A stretch of DNA of 64,000 nucleotides from Nemania diffusa. Lineage: Eukaryota; Ascomycota; Sordariomycetes; Xylariales; Xylariaceae. Each line of letters begins with the position of its first letter. Positions within the stretch are counted from its first letter, which is position 1. A program made the position numbers and the translations under genes. The notes under the pieces are model-generated. The model ran no database searches. It was not told the origin of the DNA and saw only the letters and a list, made by a program, of their open reading frames with translations. The stretch is taken from assembly GCA_038501195.1 (NCBI GenBank), contig JBBPUQ010000008.1:2180501-2244500 (forward strand), read 5' to 3'. Shown in pieces: positions 31,784 to 44,200 of the stretch.

Positions 31784-33668
31784 TCATCGAGCCCGTCCGG
31801 TGATAAGGTACGCGCCTGTATTGATTTCGATTGTCCAGCCGTCCGCGACAAGGGCCTTGCAGACATTGATGCGCAGCCGAGACTTCCCGTCCGCATTATG
31901 CCGGCCGAGCCCGGTGACGATCTTGAGCCCGGCGTCACGCACCGCTTTGCGCGGCTTGTCCTCTTGCCTCTGCGCGTACCACCAGCGCCAGGCGCGGTCG
32001 AGCGCGATCTGGACGCCGTCGCTTACGGACACGCCGTGCAGGTCGATCGTATCCTCCGTGCTCTGCGCGTCGACGAGTAAGTCGGCCTCCGTGCTGATCG
32101 CCTCTCGGTAACTCGCGGCTTCCGCTCGCGCGCGGTCCGCGTAGAAGGCTGCTGCTTGCCCCATTAGACCGCTAGACTTTCCCTTCCTATAGGCGGAAGA
32201 AGCTGATGCGAATGAGTGATTCATCGACGCTGCAATTGTGGCCTTTGCCGCGCTCGCTTCTTGCAAAGTAGTTGGGCTTGTGAGCGATCGTCGATCAGTA
32301 GACGAGAAAGGCGTTCCGGAAACCAGTTCAGGCTCTGAGGTGGCGATTTTATAAGTTATGTTATGCTTCAGGTACGCCGGTTTTTTAAAATGACCTGCCA
32401 AGGAGTCGATAACAGCGACTGCATCCTGAGGCGTTGGAGTCATCTGAAAGATTGGATTGAAGTAATCGCGAGGAATCCATGGTACCCTCAGTTCTTGCTC
32501 CTTTATTTTGCGGAGTTCTTGAGGAGTAAGACGATGCTGCCAACCAAGGGCTATATACTTATCCAATATCGCGAGGATAGTAGCCCCTAATGAAGACTTA
32601 TTGCGCTTGTATATATTTGTGGCTTCAGACATTGCTAGCGCAAAGTGATTGGAGATGAAAATAATGTCGTCTGCGTTGGATGTTAGTAAATAGGGGACCA
32701 GCATCTGTCTGATAAGATTGTTGTCACCAAGCCATGAGAATTAGCAACTTACCATTAATGATAACTTCATCCCGAATAGGCGCTTCGGTGGCGGCGACTG
32801 CGTCTGAGCCTCTTGGGGCTTCTGTTTTTGAAGCACCCACTACTTTCAATGGCTTATACTTCCTTTTCCGTCCTTTCTTTTTGCCCTTAGTTCCTTTGGG
32901 TAAATCATCATCATCTACAAAAAAACCGTCGACGCCTTTCGGCCTCTGACCCGTTTGTTCAAGAAACTGTAGGTTGAGCAGCTCGCCCATAGCGAGATCT
33001 GCATCGCCTTTGGTCCTTTGCAAGGTCAATCTAATGTCGATGGGTTTCAGGTTGATAAACATGGCAGCAAGCCGGCGCTCCTTCTCATCGTCTGTGAGAT
33101 TGTCCAAAGCGCTAACATGAATAATACCCGGGCTGTCTGGCGCAGACGCCTTAGAAGACGTGCCAGACAGGCCACTTTGCGAGTGTGAGCGCGAGTCCTC
33201 GGTGGTATTCGTCAGACCATCGCTACTTTTACCGTCTCCTTCCATCGACCGCATGGTCTCATGACCAGCGCTCCCATCGTAGAGCGAAAGACCCGCCAAT
33301 TCGTTGCCGCCGAAACCGCTGGGATTGAAGCCAGTCGCTTCTTCTTTCGCAGCATCCACGGAGATAGCTAACAGAACATCACGGGCAGCGGTGAATTGTT
33401 GCGGCTGTTGGAGATCATAGTCGCTAGAAATAGCCAAGATCGTTGCTTCGTCCAAAAGTGGGCGGAGCTCATCCTAGGGACGTCAGCTCGGCCGCTGTAT
33501 TTTTTATTTTCTTCATGCTATGCATGCATGTAATGAGTTTAAAATAAACTCGCAAGATAGCAAACGCAGAGTCCACAAAAGTGAGCCGCACATTAAACTC
33601 CACAGGGACACAGACAGATACGCAGATTAGAGGTGACTCACGATTAATTTTCTAGTAAGGGCGTCCAT
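31784..33668 (-). CDS. Smr-domain protein with DUF1771 region, Cue2/N4BP2-like
   Basis: Model: complement of join(31784-32670, 32753-33473, 33642-33668), 544 residues. Exon 1 encodes only nine residues. The last intron has GTAAGT, a perfect TACTAAC branch site and GCAG acceptor. The N-terminus (DELRPLLDEATILAISSDYDL) could be part of a CUE-like region, with a second helical pair near LAAMFINLKPIDIRLTLQRTKGDADLAMGELL. A basic linker (KGKKKGRKRKYKPLK) follows. The DUF1771 coiled region (AAAFYADRARAEAASYREAIS) precedes the Smr domain (DTIDLHGVSVSDGVQIAL, IVTGLGRHNADGKSRLRI). Yeast Cue2 with this architecture cleaves mRNA at collided ribosomes in no-go decay; that role here is inferred. Confidence 0.87.
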
Positions 33669-34390
33669 ATTGACTCAAGAAGCTGATGCGTTGAGTCCAA
33701 ACCAAAAAGTGCCGCCGAATCAGGAGACCATCAAGAGACCGTCGAGAAACCAAGGGCTTGGTGGAGGGGCAAGAAGAAGAGGTATTGTGGATGAGGACAA
33801 ACGACGACGCATCATAAACAAATTATAATCCTTCGGGGAACACAGAGTGCGTGTAGGTTTGGTCACAATCCTTGATCGCTGCACGCAGAATTAGAGGTAA
33901 TCCAAAATGTAACCGAGTATCTATCGCAACAAACGGAGAATTGGGGGAGTACCTAATTACTGAGAGGAGATAGGTAGTGGATCGCCAACCAATGTGTGAA
34001 TGAATACCCGATGAATACCTTAGGTACCTACTTAGCTGGTCACTGGTGTGATGGGCTACGGCCTCCGCGGCAGCCGACAGATGTGGGGTGGCAGCTGATG
34101 CGTCAGATGCTTCTACGCAATCTACGTATCATACATGGTGCATTCTGTAGTAATTTTCAATTACTTAGGAGGTATTAATCGATATCCTAAGTTCGCTTTG
34201 CTTATTGGCTGGGCGAATTTAAGTATTAGAATACAAGTAGCACAACCTAAACACATTCAAATAGTCCTAGTAGGTAGATATGCAGTAAACTCCTTGATAG
34301 CCCGCTAATTGACCTAGGTAGACATGGTATACAAGCTCTATGAAATAGCCAGCTGGCAATTCAAGAGATAAGTTCATGAGATGCGGTTTT
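33669..34390. other. Intergenic region; nothing recognised
   Basis: This region is the promoter of the Smr gene and the 3' flank of the NAPE-PLD-like gene. It contains TACCTA/TAGGTA motifs near 34020 and 34312. No coding signal is seen. Confidence 0.55.
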
Positions 34391-35844
34391 CTAGAATTCG
34401 CGACTCTCCCCTATATCGCATACATCGAAGAGGCCCGTCTCTGGCAAGCCTTTCCTTTTTAGTGCCTCCTTGAGCAATTTCGGAGGCTCTAGAGGATGCT
34501 CGGGTGTTAAGACCCAAGTACCCCAATGGATGCCCATTGCCCTTTTGCAATTGGTATCTTTAAATATTTCCACTGAATCGAATGGATTGGCGTGCATGCT
34601 ACAAAAGACTCGGCGTTAGTTACTGCCATTTCGAATATCCTCTGTAAGTTCTCCGAGCTTAACTGTCGCTCGGGGCAGATGAACTTACTGAGAGAAAATA
34701 TGCCGCGGGCGGTAGGCGCCGATGGGGATGAGTCCCAGGTCAACTGAACCTAGATGCTCTCCGATCTGACGAAATTGCGGACATACGGGCAAGCGTTCGA
34801 ACTCTGGGCCCCAATCATCTTTGTCCTCAGCAACCTTTGGTACCGTACGATAACCCGTGTCGCCGCCAAACCATACTGTCTTTTCAGCTGATCGTATTCC
34901 CCACGAGGCCCAGAGGGTGTGATCCCTGTCGAGGCCAGTCCTGCCGGATGAGTGCTGGCTCGGGAGACAGGAAATCGTGGCTTTGATAGGTTCAAGCTGT
35001 GTCTCAGCCGCCTCGGCCGGTTTCGGTGTGAATGTGACCTCTGCCTCATCCCACCAGTCCATCTCCGTTACCTTGTCGATGCCGCTGGCCTTAAACCATT
35101 TTTCTAGCCCTAGCCCAACGAAGAAGTGGGCGTCGGGGTGGTGCTTATAGATCTCCTGCACTGAAGGATAGGAGAGGTGGTCATAGTGAGAGTGGCTAAT
35201 GACGACCGCATCGACGTAGGGAATGTCTGCGATATCGCACGGCCGCTCTGTGTACCTCTTGAAGCGTTGAAGGTTTACCGGTGCACAACAGTCCTCGAAA
35301 ACAGGATCAAATAGCACACGCAAGCCTGATGGATACTCAACATAATAACAGGCGTGGCCTAGCCATGTAGCCCGAAGGTGGGGAGAGGCAGCACGCGTAG
35401 GAAGAAAATGAGGTTTCACCACTGGCACGAGCTTATCTTCTAGCTTTGGCTTCGGTGTTTCTGAAGGCGAAAATAATGTTTTTCTGTACAATATATTTCG
35501 TTAGCATAACCTCTTCCCTCCCCCATGAAGATACAATAAATATGTAGATAGCCGGTGCTCTCTTACAGGACCATTGGTGCAAAGACCGATAATGACGGGA
35601 ATACATGTGACGGGTGCGGGTTTTGAAATTTGATGGTCTCTCCCCGGCTGTTCTTGACGTGATGTGCTTTTGAGTTCTTGTCCGTTGACAGCTTGTCAGA
35701 GACAGGCTGCGCCGCGACAGTGCAAACGTACGCCGCCATGGCTATCGTGGTTGTCTTAGTCCCCGCTAAAGCAAGTTTGTGATATCTAGTCACTGCTGGC
35801 GGAGGGCGAAATCCTGTTGGCAACAGTCGGCGTAGGAAGTGCAT
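34391..35844 (-). CDS. NAPE-PLD / Fmp30-like metallo-beta-lactamase-fold phospholipase D
   Basis: Model: complement of join(34391-34598, 34689-35483, 35567-35844), 426 residues. The N-terminal exon is basic and hydrophobic (MHFLRRLLPTGFRPPPAV), which would suit a mitochondrial presequence as in yeast Fmp30. The metal-binding motif HSHYDH follows an LGHACYYVEYPSGLRVLFDPVF start. Further family marks are WFGGDTGYR, IPIGAYRPR, and FSHMHANPFDSVEIF then IHWGTWVLTPEHPLEPP near the C-terminus. The enzyme hydrolyses N-acylphosphatidylethanolamine to N-acylethanolamine and phosphatidic acid. Fmp30 affects mitochondrial lipid and cardiolipin balance in yeast. Both introns have GTAAGN donors and TAG/CAG acceptors, and frame closes exactly. 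Confidence 0.93.
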
Positions 35845-36892
35845 TGGACTTCAGCTTCATATGTGAGAGGAAAAAGACATAAAAAAATATGAAGAAAAGG
35901 GAGGTACTTGTAAGATTATGTAAACGGTACCTCCTCGCCGATGGTACTGTCTTGAGTGTCTACCTGCAAATCGGGTCACGTCACAAGCCAGTAAATTATC
36001 TCCAATGAATATCGATCTAGCTATTTTTAGGAGTAAGAATTAGATACTAGCTTGGAGGAGACGGGTTAATCGATCATGCAGATTGTTAAGAACGGTACAA
36101 TAGGGCGTTCTAGTCATGTCTTAACTCCGGTCTAGGCTGCGTTAACGGGTCATACCAGAGTCCGAATGCGAAGAGGTCGCTACAGCCACTGTACAGCCAC
36201 CGTAAATGCAGCCTATTAGCCCCCCCGGTACGGCGTAACTCAATCCGCGGGCTCATTTTCCGAATTATATACCCGAGTATTTAATTCCTAACTCCTTTAA
36301 GACTTGACGATGCCATAGAATATTCGATGGATTTCGTTTTCGGACCTCTACAACTCTATCAGTGTCCTACAAAGCGTCGACCTCTATCTAATGCCTTTTA
36401 TTCCTTCAATCACCTCGGACGCCTACAAGTATGCTAATAACATCATGCGTGCTAGAGTTTATTTACACATATGTAAATACATCCAGGCTCATTCCTTACT
36501 ACGTACCAGATAGTTTAGGTTAGGGCATGAACTTTTGGAGCCGTAATGCTACATAAAGTCCGGCTGTTCGAGTTGCATTTCTGGATGTATAATTGTGTAG
36601 TTTACTTTCTACGGCGTCTTTCCTACAGGCTCTAATGCTTATTCATGTATTCAATTGCTAGCGCTATTGAAATGCCTCCTTAACCGTCTACGATCTAGCT
36701 GTAAATATACACGTTCATGGCAAGGATATCCTTCGAAGTAATTTAATAGGCTAAAAATGAACATCATATTTGCCATATAATGTGTCGATAATATCGAACT
36801 GTAGGATCCTAGCCTCTACTTCAACTAGTACGTGATACAAGCATCAATCCAAAACTAGGCTGTAAAACAGGGGGTCTCGGTGAAGTTGATTC
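35845..36892. other. Intergenic region; nothing recognised
   Basis: The interval lies between the NAPE-PLD-like start and the TRAPPC11 stop. It is AT-rich from about 36280 on, with no notable open frame. A short duplicated ACAGCCAC occurs near 36183-36200. Confidence 0.55.
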
Positions 36893-39800
36893 TCACGTAT
36901 CTATAATTGCTGCTTCATCGTTTCCATCGTCGTCTTCGTCCTCTGGCGGCACCCACAATAATATTCCATCCTTGTCACTCTTAATTCCTTCAGTCGGGAT
37001 GATCTTTAGAACTTTCTGAAAGTATTTATCCCGAACCACGAGCGTGGGTCGAATCCATGTGCCTTTTACCAGTGGTAATAGACGATATGTGATAGACCGT
37101 CTCGCAATGGGCAACACGTTCATTGTCGTGGTCTTAGGACCAGAGAACGCGAATTCGTCGCTCGGCTCCATGGTGAGACCGAACGTTAAGAAATGGGAAG
37201 AGGGGTTCTCGATGGTGATATCGAGGAATAGAAGTTGCGACACTGGTGTAGATAGCGAGGCTGAAGGTGGCGAAGAAGTTGAATAAGAAGCCATAGCAAG
37301 AACCCGAGGTTCAGAGACCGTCACGTAGAATCTTGGTAAGGGTAAAGTCGTCACATTAATAACTGTGTCAGGGGCGCTCACCCGTCTCCATTTAACAACG
37401 AAAGCGAGGTCTGCGGTCGCTGGAGATCGATCGTCCAGACTCGATTTCTGGGAAACAAGATCGAAGTGCCTCTCCTCAATTGTTTTCGGGCCGAGGATTT
37501 GGCCTTTAGCGGGAAGTGCCTCAGTCTTTGAAGCGGTACAAATCACGTTGCCCTGAGTAGCAATTACTTCGACATCAAGATCTGAGACTAGCACCTCTTC
37601 ATGAGCAAAAGAAGCATAGCGTGTGATGAGAGCCCATTTCTGTGCTAGTCCATGAGACCTTGTCACAAGTGTATCGCCATCTGACATATCTTGTATGTTT
37701 TCGGTGTTAAAGAGACTGGGCCATTCAGGGTGGATTCTTGGTAGCAGATCATAGCTTGCCTCGAAAGGAGAGACAATGTTGAGGCGATACAATGCCTCTT
37801 GCGTAATAGGTGTTGATGGGTCCACGATGAGGTAATATGAGATTTTGATATGCAAATCCAGTATAGTAGGTCCATCAATAGGGTCGAGAGCAATGAGGAC
37901 TCTTCCCGACTCAGACGCGTTGATCGTGCTCAGATGAATACCAATTAAACTCTTCTCATCGCTTCCAGAAGGCGATGATTGCTTATCCCCGCCGACAACG
38001 TGAACTTGATACAAAGGAGCGCCACTCCCACGCAAAATCACATCCATCTTAGTAATCGCGTGACTGTCTTCTTCGTTGATTATGTCTAGTTCAAGTTGTA
38101 TAGCCTCATTTGTATAGTACTGTTCAGCCAGTCGGGGCACTTTGATCTCCATTTTTGGAGGTCTAGGAAGAATCCTTATGCTCTGAGGTTCTGATCTTAT
38201 CAATTTCCTAACAGAGGAGCTGGAGTGCCATTGGCTCGATGATGCTGCCCGGTCAAGTTTCATACTATAAGTAAGCGAAAACGTCTCTGTGTCTAGGAAG
38301 AGTTGTATTGAGGTTGCCTTCGCATCACCAGGTTCTCTGAGTGGGACATCAAATTCGAATATTCGTGTTTGGCCTGGAAATAGGGTCAAGTCTTGTGTTG
38401 CCTCAAGAACGACTAAGGAACCCTGTCCAGATCCGACGTCGAGGTCCTCGGCGGTGGTGTCGTTACCGCCAACTTCACCTTCTTTCAGAATTACCTTGGC
38501 AAACTTTGGTGTCGTGTTAGGTTGCCCCTGGTTGTTGGGCTTCACATGAGCTAGATGAATCCCCCGCAATCCACCTTCAACGTGGACTGCAAGCGACTTG
38601 AGCGTTATAGGAACTGCATCAGGGAATGCCCTTGATATAAGGGAGAGCTGTGCAGGACATGCCTGCCCAGCCTTTCCTTCCTCGTGTTTGAAAATAAAGT
38701 CGCCGAAAATAAATGATGTTAAATGTCCATCATCGAGGTTGATGACTGGTGGTTGCGCCACGCTAATTCCATCTAAAGACCTTGAAATATCATAATGCCA
38801 GCCCGGACGCCTTGAAAAGCCTAAAAGGGGGTTATCAGTGACGGGATCATGCCAATTTCAAGCAGGCGACGGACCTTTATTCATAAGTTCCCAATCAATG
38901 GCGACTATGAGCTCTTTCTGACCAGCCTTAAAAGCCGCATTTCTCAGAGCCCAGCTCACTGCTTCCGTAATATCCCACCAACCTTCAGACCGGAACGACA
39001 TGTCCCTCCACAAGGGAGCAAGTAGCTCTAATAGATGTTGCCACTTTCCCATATTCTCTAGTTCTCTACACGAATCGAGAGCCAACTCAACCGAAGCACG
39101 TTTTTGGCGCCGTTTATGGAATTCTGTTCGCGCAAGCGTTAAGTGATCGAAAATCAATTGAGCATGGTTTAAGCCGGGTCCCTCAAGTGGGTATTCTTCG
39201 TATGGCTCGGGACACATATACGTGTCGTAGTTATAAGTCTTTCTAGAGATTCCAGCCTGTGCTGATTGGTTTGCTGGCTTTCGGTCTTCCTCCGGTATTA
39301 ACTGTGCAAGTTTCCGCCGATCCAGTAAGTGCCCCGCGGCGGCACGATACCAATATCCGGAATGATGAAGTAGCTCCCACGGTTGCAGGCGCTCAGCAGA
39401 AAGGTTCTTTTCCGGAGGGCGGAAAAATAACGACGATGACGGTTCCAATTCAGGAAAATTCACCTTGTCAATCAGATTGGCCATCACTGTACACCATCTT
39501 GCTTGCCACGCTTTCCAACCGCTTCAACACGGATAGTTAGTAATTTTCCTTTGGTATAATATATATGGTGTTTCGAGAGTGTATAAAACTCCTTAAACGG
39601 TCTACCTATAACTTAGGACGCTCGCCCCCGGCATTGACGAAGTAGGAAGAAAATGGCTCTTAAAGCTACTTACTAGTTCTGCGTACCGCGGCCTTTCCTA
39701 TCTAGAATATCACAAACCCTGTCGTTATGCATTTGCCATCGCCGAACGGCAGCAGTGCTTTGTCCGCTCAAAAGTAAACATTTCAGTGCTCTTATGGCTA

Positions 39801-40909
39801 TAATGTCGGCTAGGAGACGGGCATCATTAAACCTCGGGTTCCATGCGGGTATAGTCTCCATCACGTCTGTCCCAAGCAAAGTGTCGTAGGCCTGTTCGTA
39901 AGATCGCAAGGCAACGTCAAACTCCTGGCGGAATTCAGCCAACACAGCTGTCTTAAAGTCGTAACGAACATTCCAACCTTGGAGACTCAAAGTGTGAGAC
40001 GTTCCGCTGGTCGGAGGTATTGTAGGTTGGGGTGCGACTCCACGTCCCCTCTTCTTGCGGACATGACGTCCAAGATCACGGTAATATTCCAAGGCCTGGT
40101 CAAATATCGCAGTCAGGACATTGTCAACCGCTGTTTCTAACTCTGCTTCTGTGCGCCGGGTGGGCAGAACAAAAAGCGATGCTTTCGGATCGAGTCCGGT
40201 GCTCCTCCTTATGTTCTCGAGTCTCTCCTGGAATTGGGACACAGTACTTGGCGACTGGTCACTGAGAATGACTACCGCTAGGCGGCTCTTGTAGCCGGAC
40301 TGGCTAATCGCATTCTTTATGGCGTTTATATCCGTCTTCAGCTGGTTATCGTGTAGGGTTGCGAGTGTGGGGTCCGAAGTCAAACTGTAGAAGCAAAGAC
40401 ACACACTCGGTAATAGATTCTGATGCTTATGCAGCCACCGAGCATCTATCAAGCCATCAGGGTATAACGTCGAGCCGGGGCTAAGCGGAGAGAAGGGGGA
40501 GTGTAGGACGAGGGCAGAGGAAGGGGTGTCCAGATCGTCTGGTAGTCGGGCGCGACGAGGTGGCAGCAGAAATTCCTGGCAGTCTTATTTAGGACTCATT
40601 TCAAACTAGACAGTCTTTGGTGCCATGAGAGTGATTGCTTACCCTCCCAATTGTCTTAATGTTGAACCTGTACCGTTTGGAGCTATCACGCGATATCCAC
40701 GGGAGGCTAGTGGCATCGGCCTCTTGGATAAAGCGCAATATTGTTCTGGCTTCCCGTGTATCTATTGGCGGTATCTCTGAGCGCACAAGAATGGCCTGTT
40801 CTTGCAGCTCAGGGTCCGGAAGGAGGTGTTTGGTTATATTGGTGCCAAGCCCCGAGACAGCTAGGAAGGGGACAGTGTGGTCCAGGCTTCCAGCGGGATA
40901 GTCGTCCAT
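36893..40909 (-). CDS. trappc11: TRAPP complex subunit 11 (foie gras / gryzun domains)
   Basis: Model: complement of join(36893-38772, 38875-39521, 39674-40575, 40643-40909), 1231 residues; human TRAPPC11 has about 1130. The first exon opens with MDDYPAGSLDHTVPFLAVSGL. The foie-gras part includes AVVILSDQSPSTVSQFQERL and the tyrosine-rich segment EFDVALRSYEQAYDTLLG, and continues through RKTYNYDTYMCP and LELLAPLWRD. The last exon carries the beta-rich gryzun region (FIFGDFIFKHEEGKAGQ to the end). The protein helps the TRAPPIII tether in ER-Golgi and autophagy traffic. Donors are GTAAGC, GTAAGT and GTCCGT. The third junction (GTCCGT at 38874, acceptor TTTAG at 38773) was chosen because it alone keeps the frame. 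Confidence 0.92.
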
Positions 40910-41957
40910 TGCTTCAGCGTACAGCGCAACAAATTGTGGACATGAGCAACGTTCGAGCCGAGAGATCGAGATCGGGGCGTGGCCTACTAGCGATAGTCAA
41001 GGCAAGCCATAGGTGTATCGTGTTGCTACGTGGGGGAATCTAGGCGTATGCGTATCGTCATTTCCCTAGGTAGAGATATGTCCTCAGTCTACGATGCAAC
41101 AAATTGCTTGGGGCTTGAACTCACAAGTAACCGGCATCCAACATTCGCAACTGGTGCACATTTGGTTAACTTAATGTTGGGACCATCAACAAGATAGAGT
41201 ACGCTTGCGCCAGTGGCTTTTCGGAGTGGCCTCGCTAAGACTATAAAATATCAAGATAGGTTTTCTATCTACCTTATGTAGGTAGGTAGGTATCTAGTAC
41301 TCAGAGGGAGGTTAGGTAGCTCTGTTAGGGTGCCTAGGTGCCTGAGTTAGTGCCTAGACACGCCGCAGATATTTTGTATAGAGTACCCCTCTCTCTCTAG
41401 TGACCTCACCAGGTCGGACCTTCGGGGCTTAGGTAGAAGCAAGCCTTAAGTACCTAGGTATTTCTAGGCGCTATCCAGGGGTCCAAGATATATGGGGGAT
41501 CGATTAGCAACTGTGGAGCTGTGCTGTGCTCTCAATGCTGCGGGCAGCCTTGCCTCCGAGCAAATGGACATCTCCATTTCCTGTCTTCACGCACGGCCTT
41601 TAACTCGAGCAACCTCATTCCTCCTTCTCCCCACGATTCTAACGCCAAAATCTCGAGCCGAAACCACCCACCTCCAACACCGACCGATAAATCGTTGATT
41701 TACGGTGTTATTAAACGTTCTGCGAGTCTGTGTCAATCTACCATCTCCCAACTGGGAGCATCTCAACATCACTTGTCACGGCACACGCACAATTCGACGT
41801 TGCCCGCCCATGTTTGCGCTGATCTTCGTCGTTGTTCTTCTCGTCGGATCCAGCTTATAAATTCTCCGCCTGCATAACGTTCAGCGACAATCCGCTTCTT
41901 CTTGCGCCTTTACTTGGTGGATAGCCGTCGTCTCGAGACGGTCGCTAGATAATAATC
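40910..41957. promoter_or_regulatory. Shared divergent promoter region, trappc11 / rxt2
   Basis: About 1 kb separates the two start codons, which face away from each other. A cluster of TAGGTA/TACCTA-type motifs lies at 41273-41360 and 41448-41462. A TC-rich leader precedes the rxt2 ATG from about 41570. No specific factor site is claimed. Confidence 0.45.
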
Positions 41958-43612
41958 ATGGCCTCCCAGCATGTTATCTTTGCGGAGACCATCGTCGCAA
42001 TGAAGAAAGCCCGGAAGCGAAGGGCATACGGTATGTTGCCGCTCATGTCATAGGTCTGATGAGCTTCGAACTCACGTGCGCTCTAGAGTCGGATTCTGAT
42101 TCCGAGGTTGATTATCACGGGAACCGTGGTCGCAAACTCAAGAAAGGAGCGAGATTTGCGCGTGAAGGGCAACTAGCACCGCCGTCGGGGCCTCAACTAT
42201 ATAGAGAGGTAAGGATATTCTTTTTTATTCGGCCTCATTGTACTCACCGATTACCGTTATTAGATCGTGAACCACGCCGGCTATCAACGCGCGATCATCA
42301 GTCGCAACCCACCCCTTATTGACGACGAAGGCTACGAAATTGATAGCGACGACGACGAGGAGCATATTCTTGACGCCATGAACAATGCATCAGAGTTCAA
42401 CCCTCACGCCAATATCCGACTAGAGAGTGTGTATCGCTAATCGTAAACCTCAGGATACACGTTGCTAACCTGCAACTCTATTTAGATATCTTGGCCCCTT
42501 TAACAGCGGTTACGGACCTTCCAACACACCAAACGTTATCCAGACCGTACACGTCGAAGACTCTCACCGAGCTCACTAAACAGGGCTGTAGTATTATGCA
42601 TAAGGAGAACGCGGCGCTGTGGAAAATTAAACACCTTCAGACAAAAATAATCGGAGATCATAATTGGGCGCCCTGTGAGCTGATGGTTGGGCCGAATGAT
42701 ATTGAATTCTTCGACGACGATTACGTCGATCGCTCACAAGGTTCTGTCAAACCAGATGGTGGTCTGCTCATGATCGAGCATACACAAAACGAAGATAAAC
42801 CCAATGGATATCCTACCGCAAATGGCGATAGCCGGTTACATAATGTCAGCAAGTCTCGACAGGATTCAAACCATACCCAAAACGGGGATGTCTTGATGGC
42901 GGACGTAGACGCTCCACCGAACGAAGTTACGACTGGCCTGGATTCAAGTTCTCGTGAAGAACGGGGCGTGAATCCGACATCACAACGCGACAATAAAGAC
43001 CAAGAGAGCGCGAATCTGGCAGCTAAGGAGGTAGATAGCCAGCTGCAACGTAATGGTCGGGGTAATACCCAAGGAGGGACACACGCCCCCGACACTCCTG
43101 CCGCTAATGGCCAAAAGGCAAACAATTCAATAGTGCCTAGCGCTCCCGACAGGACCACTGCGCAATTCGCGCCTCTAAATAATGAAGTGGCGAGAAGAAC
43201 TACCAACGAAATAAGCCGACCGGTGTCCGTTCTCTCAGAATCAACCAATGACCTTCCAATACACCCCATGTTCTTACCCCCGCGTTCAGCTCGTCCTGAT
43301 CGAGATTTAGGCATTCCAGAGGGCGAAGCAGAAGACATGAGGCGTCTCTTACAGCTGATGGTGCAGAAGCAAGAAGAGGTCTGTCGCGGCGTCAAACGTT
43401 TATATGAAGGACTCCTCCGAGCGAACAGGATGCGCAATACGGTGCTACAGTGGGCTAAATATGAAGCGCATGTGGGGCCAAACCGGGACATGTCCGACGG
43501 AGAGGATTGGTATGATAAGGAGGAATGGGGCCTCGAAGAGGACTTAAAGAAGGGTCAAGACGAGGAGGAAGACGAACCACAAACGACGAAGAAAACCAGG
43601 ACCCGTCGCTAA
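41958..43612 (+). CDS. rxt2: Rxt2-like subunit of the Rpd3L histone deacetylase complex
   Basis: Model: join(41958-42030, 42087-42208, 42264-42426, 42486-43612), 494 residues. The N-terminal 180 residues match the RXT2_N family: AMKKARKRRAYESDSDSEVD, YHGNRGRKLKKGARF, QLAPPSGPQLYREIVNHAGY, RAIISRNPPLIDDEGYEIDS, then LTAVTDLPTHQTLSRPYTS. The rest is low complexity until a conserved-looking helical C-terminus (DMRRLLQLMVQKQEEVCRG). Rxt2 is a structural subunit of the large Rpd3 complex, which deacetylates histones at repressed promoters in the nucleus. All three introns are under 60 nt with CAG/TAG acceptors, and frame closes. The tail ends in a Lys/Arg run (KKTRTRR). Confidence 0.93.
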
Positions 43613-44200
43613 GAAGAAATATAATGCAAATTTTAGGAGCTTGAAATACAAATGGATACCCGGGACGTTTTGATCCTAACAATCGAACATCTTTCAAAAA
43701 ACATATCGCTAAGCTGGGACTATTCATTATGGCCATGTAGAAATTGTAGGTACCTAATCAAGGTACGTGCAGCTGCTTGTCTATGCGTATACAATCTACA
43801 AACTTACCTACCTAGGTAGGTATGTGGTGATTTAGTTGGGCTATTATGTAAGAGGCAGATAGCTATGGTAAATAGTAAATAGTAGCTGATGTAGAAATGG
43901 CCACCAGAGAGAAATGACGACATACCTAAGGTGCCTACTAAATGCTACCTATTTACTGGTGGGTGACTGAGTCTGGTGGTACAGGTACCTACATTAGGTT
44001 TCAATGCAGAGGCGTTCCGGTGTCGCCCCTGTTCGGTCGGCCTGTATCTATCTAATCAATCAGCCGAAAACAGGGTGTTCTGCCCGGTCTTGGCCGCGAA
44101 CACGTTTCTGGTTTGGTTGGTCCAAAGTAATTCAAAAACCCATTATCGTGAAAAGACCAAGTTGACCACAAGGAATTCACCAGGCTCCTCTCAAGCAACG
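43613..44200. other. Intergenic region; opi3 promoter
   Basis: Contains the palindrome ACCTACCTAGGTAGGT at 43806-43821 and several further TAGGTAC copies between 43740 and 43995. No gene is seen. Confidence 0.55.

Noticed and set aside
42721..43491. 256-codon minus-strand frame over rxt2
   Set aside because: Shadow of the low-complexity part of rxt2; no recognisable domain.
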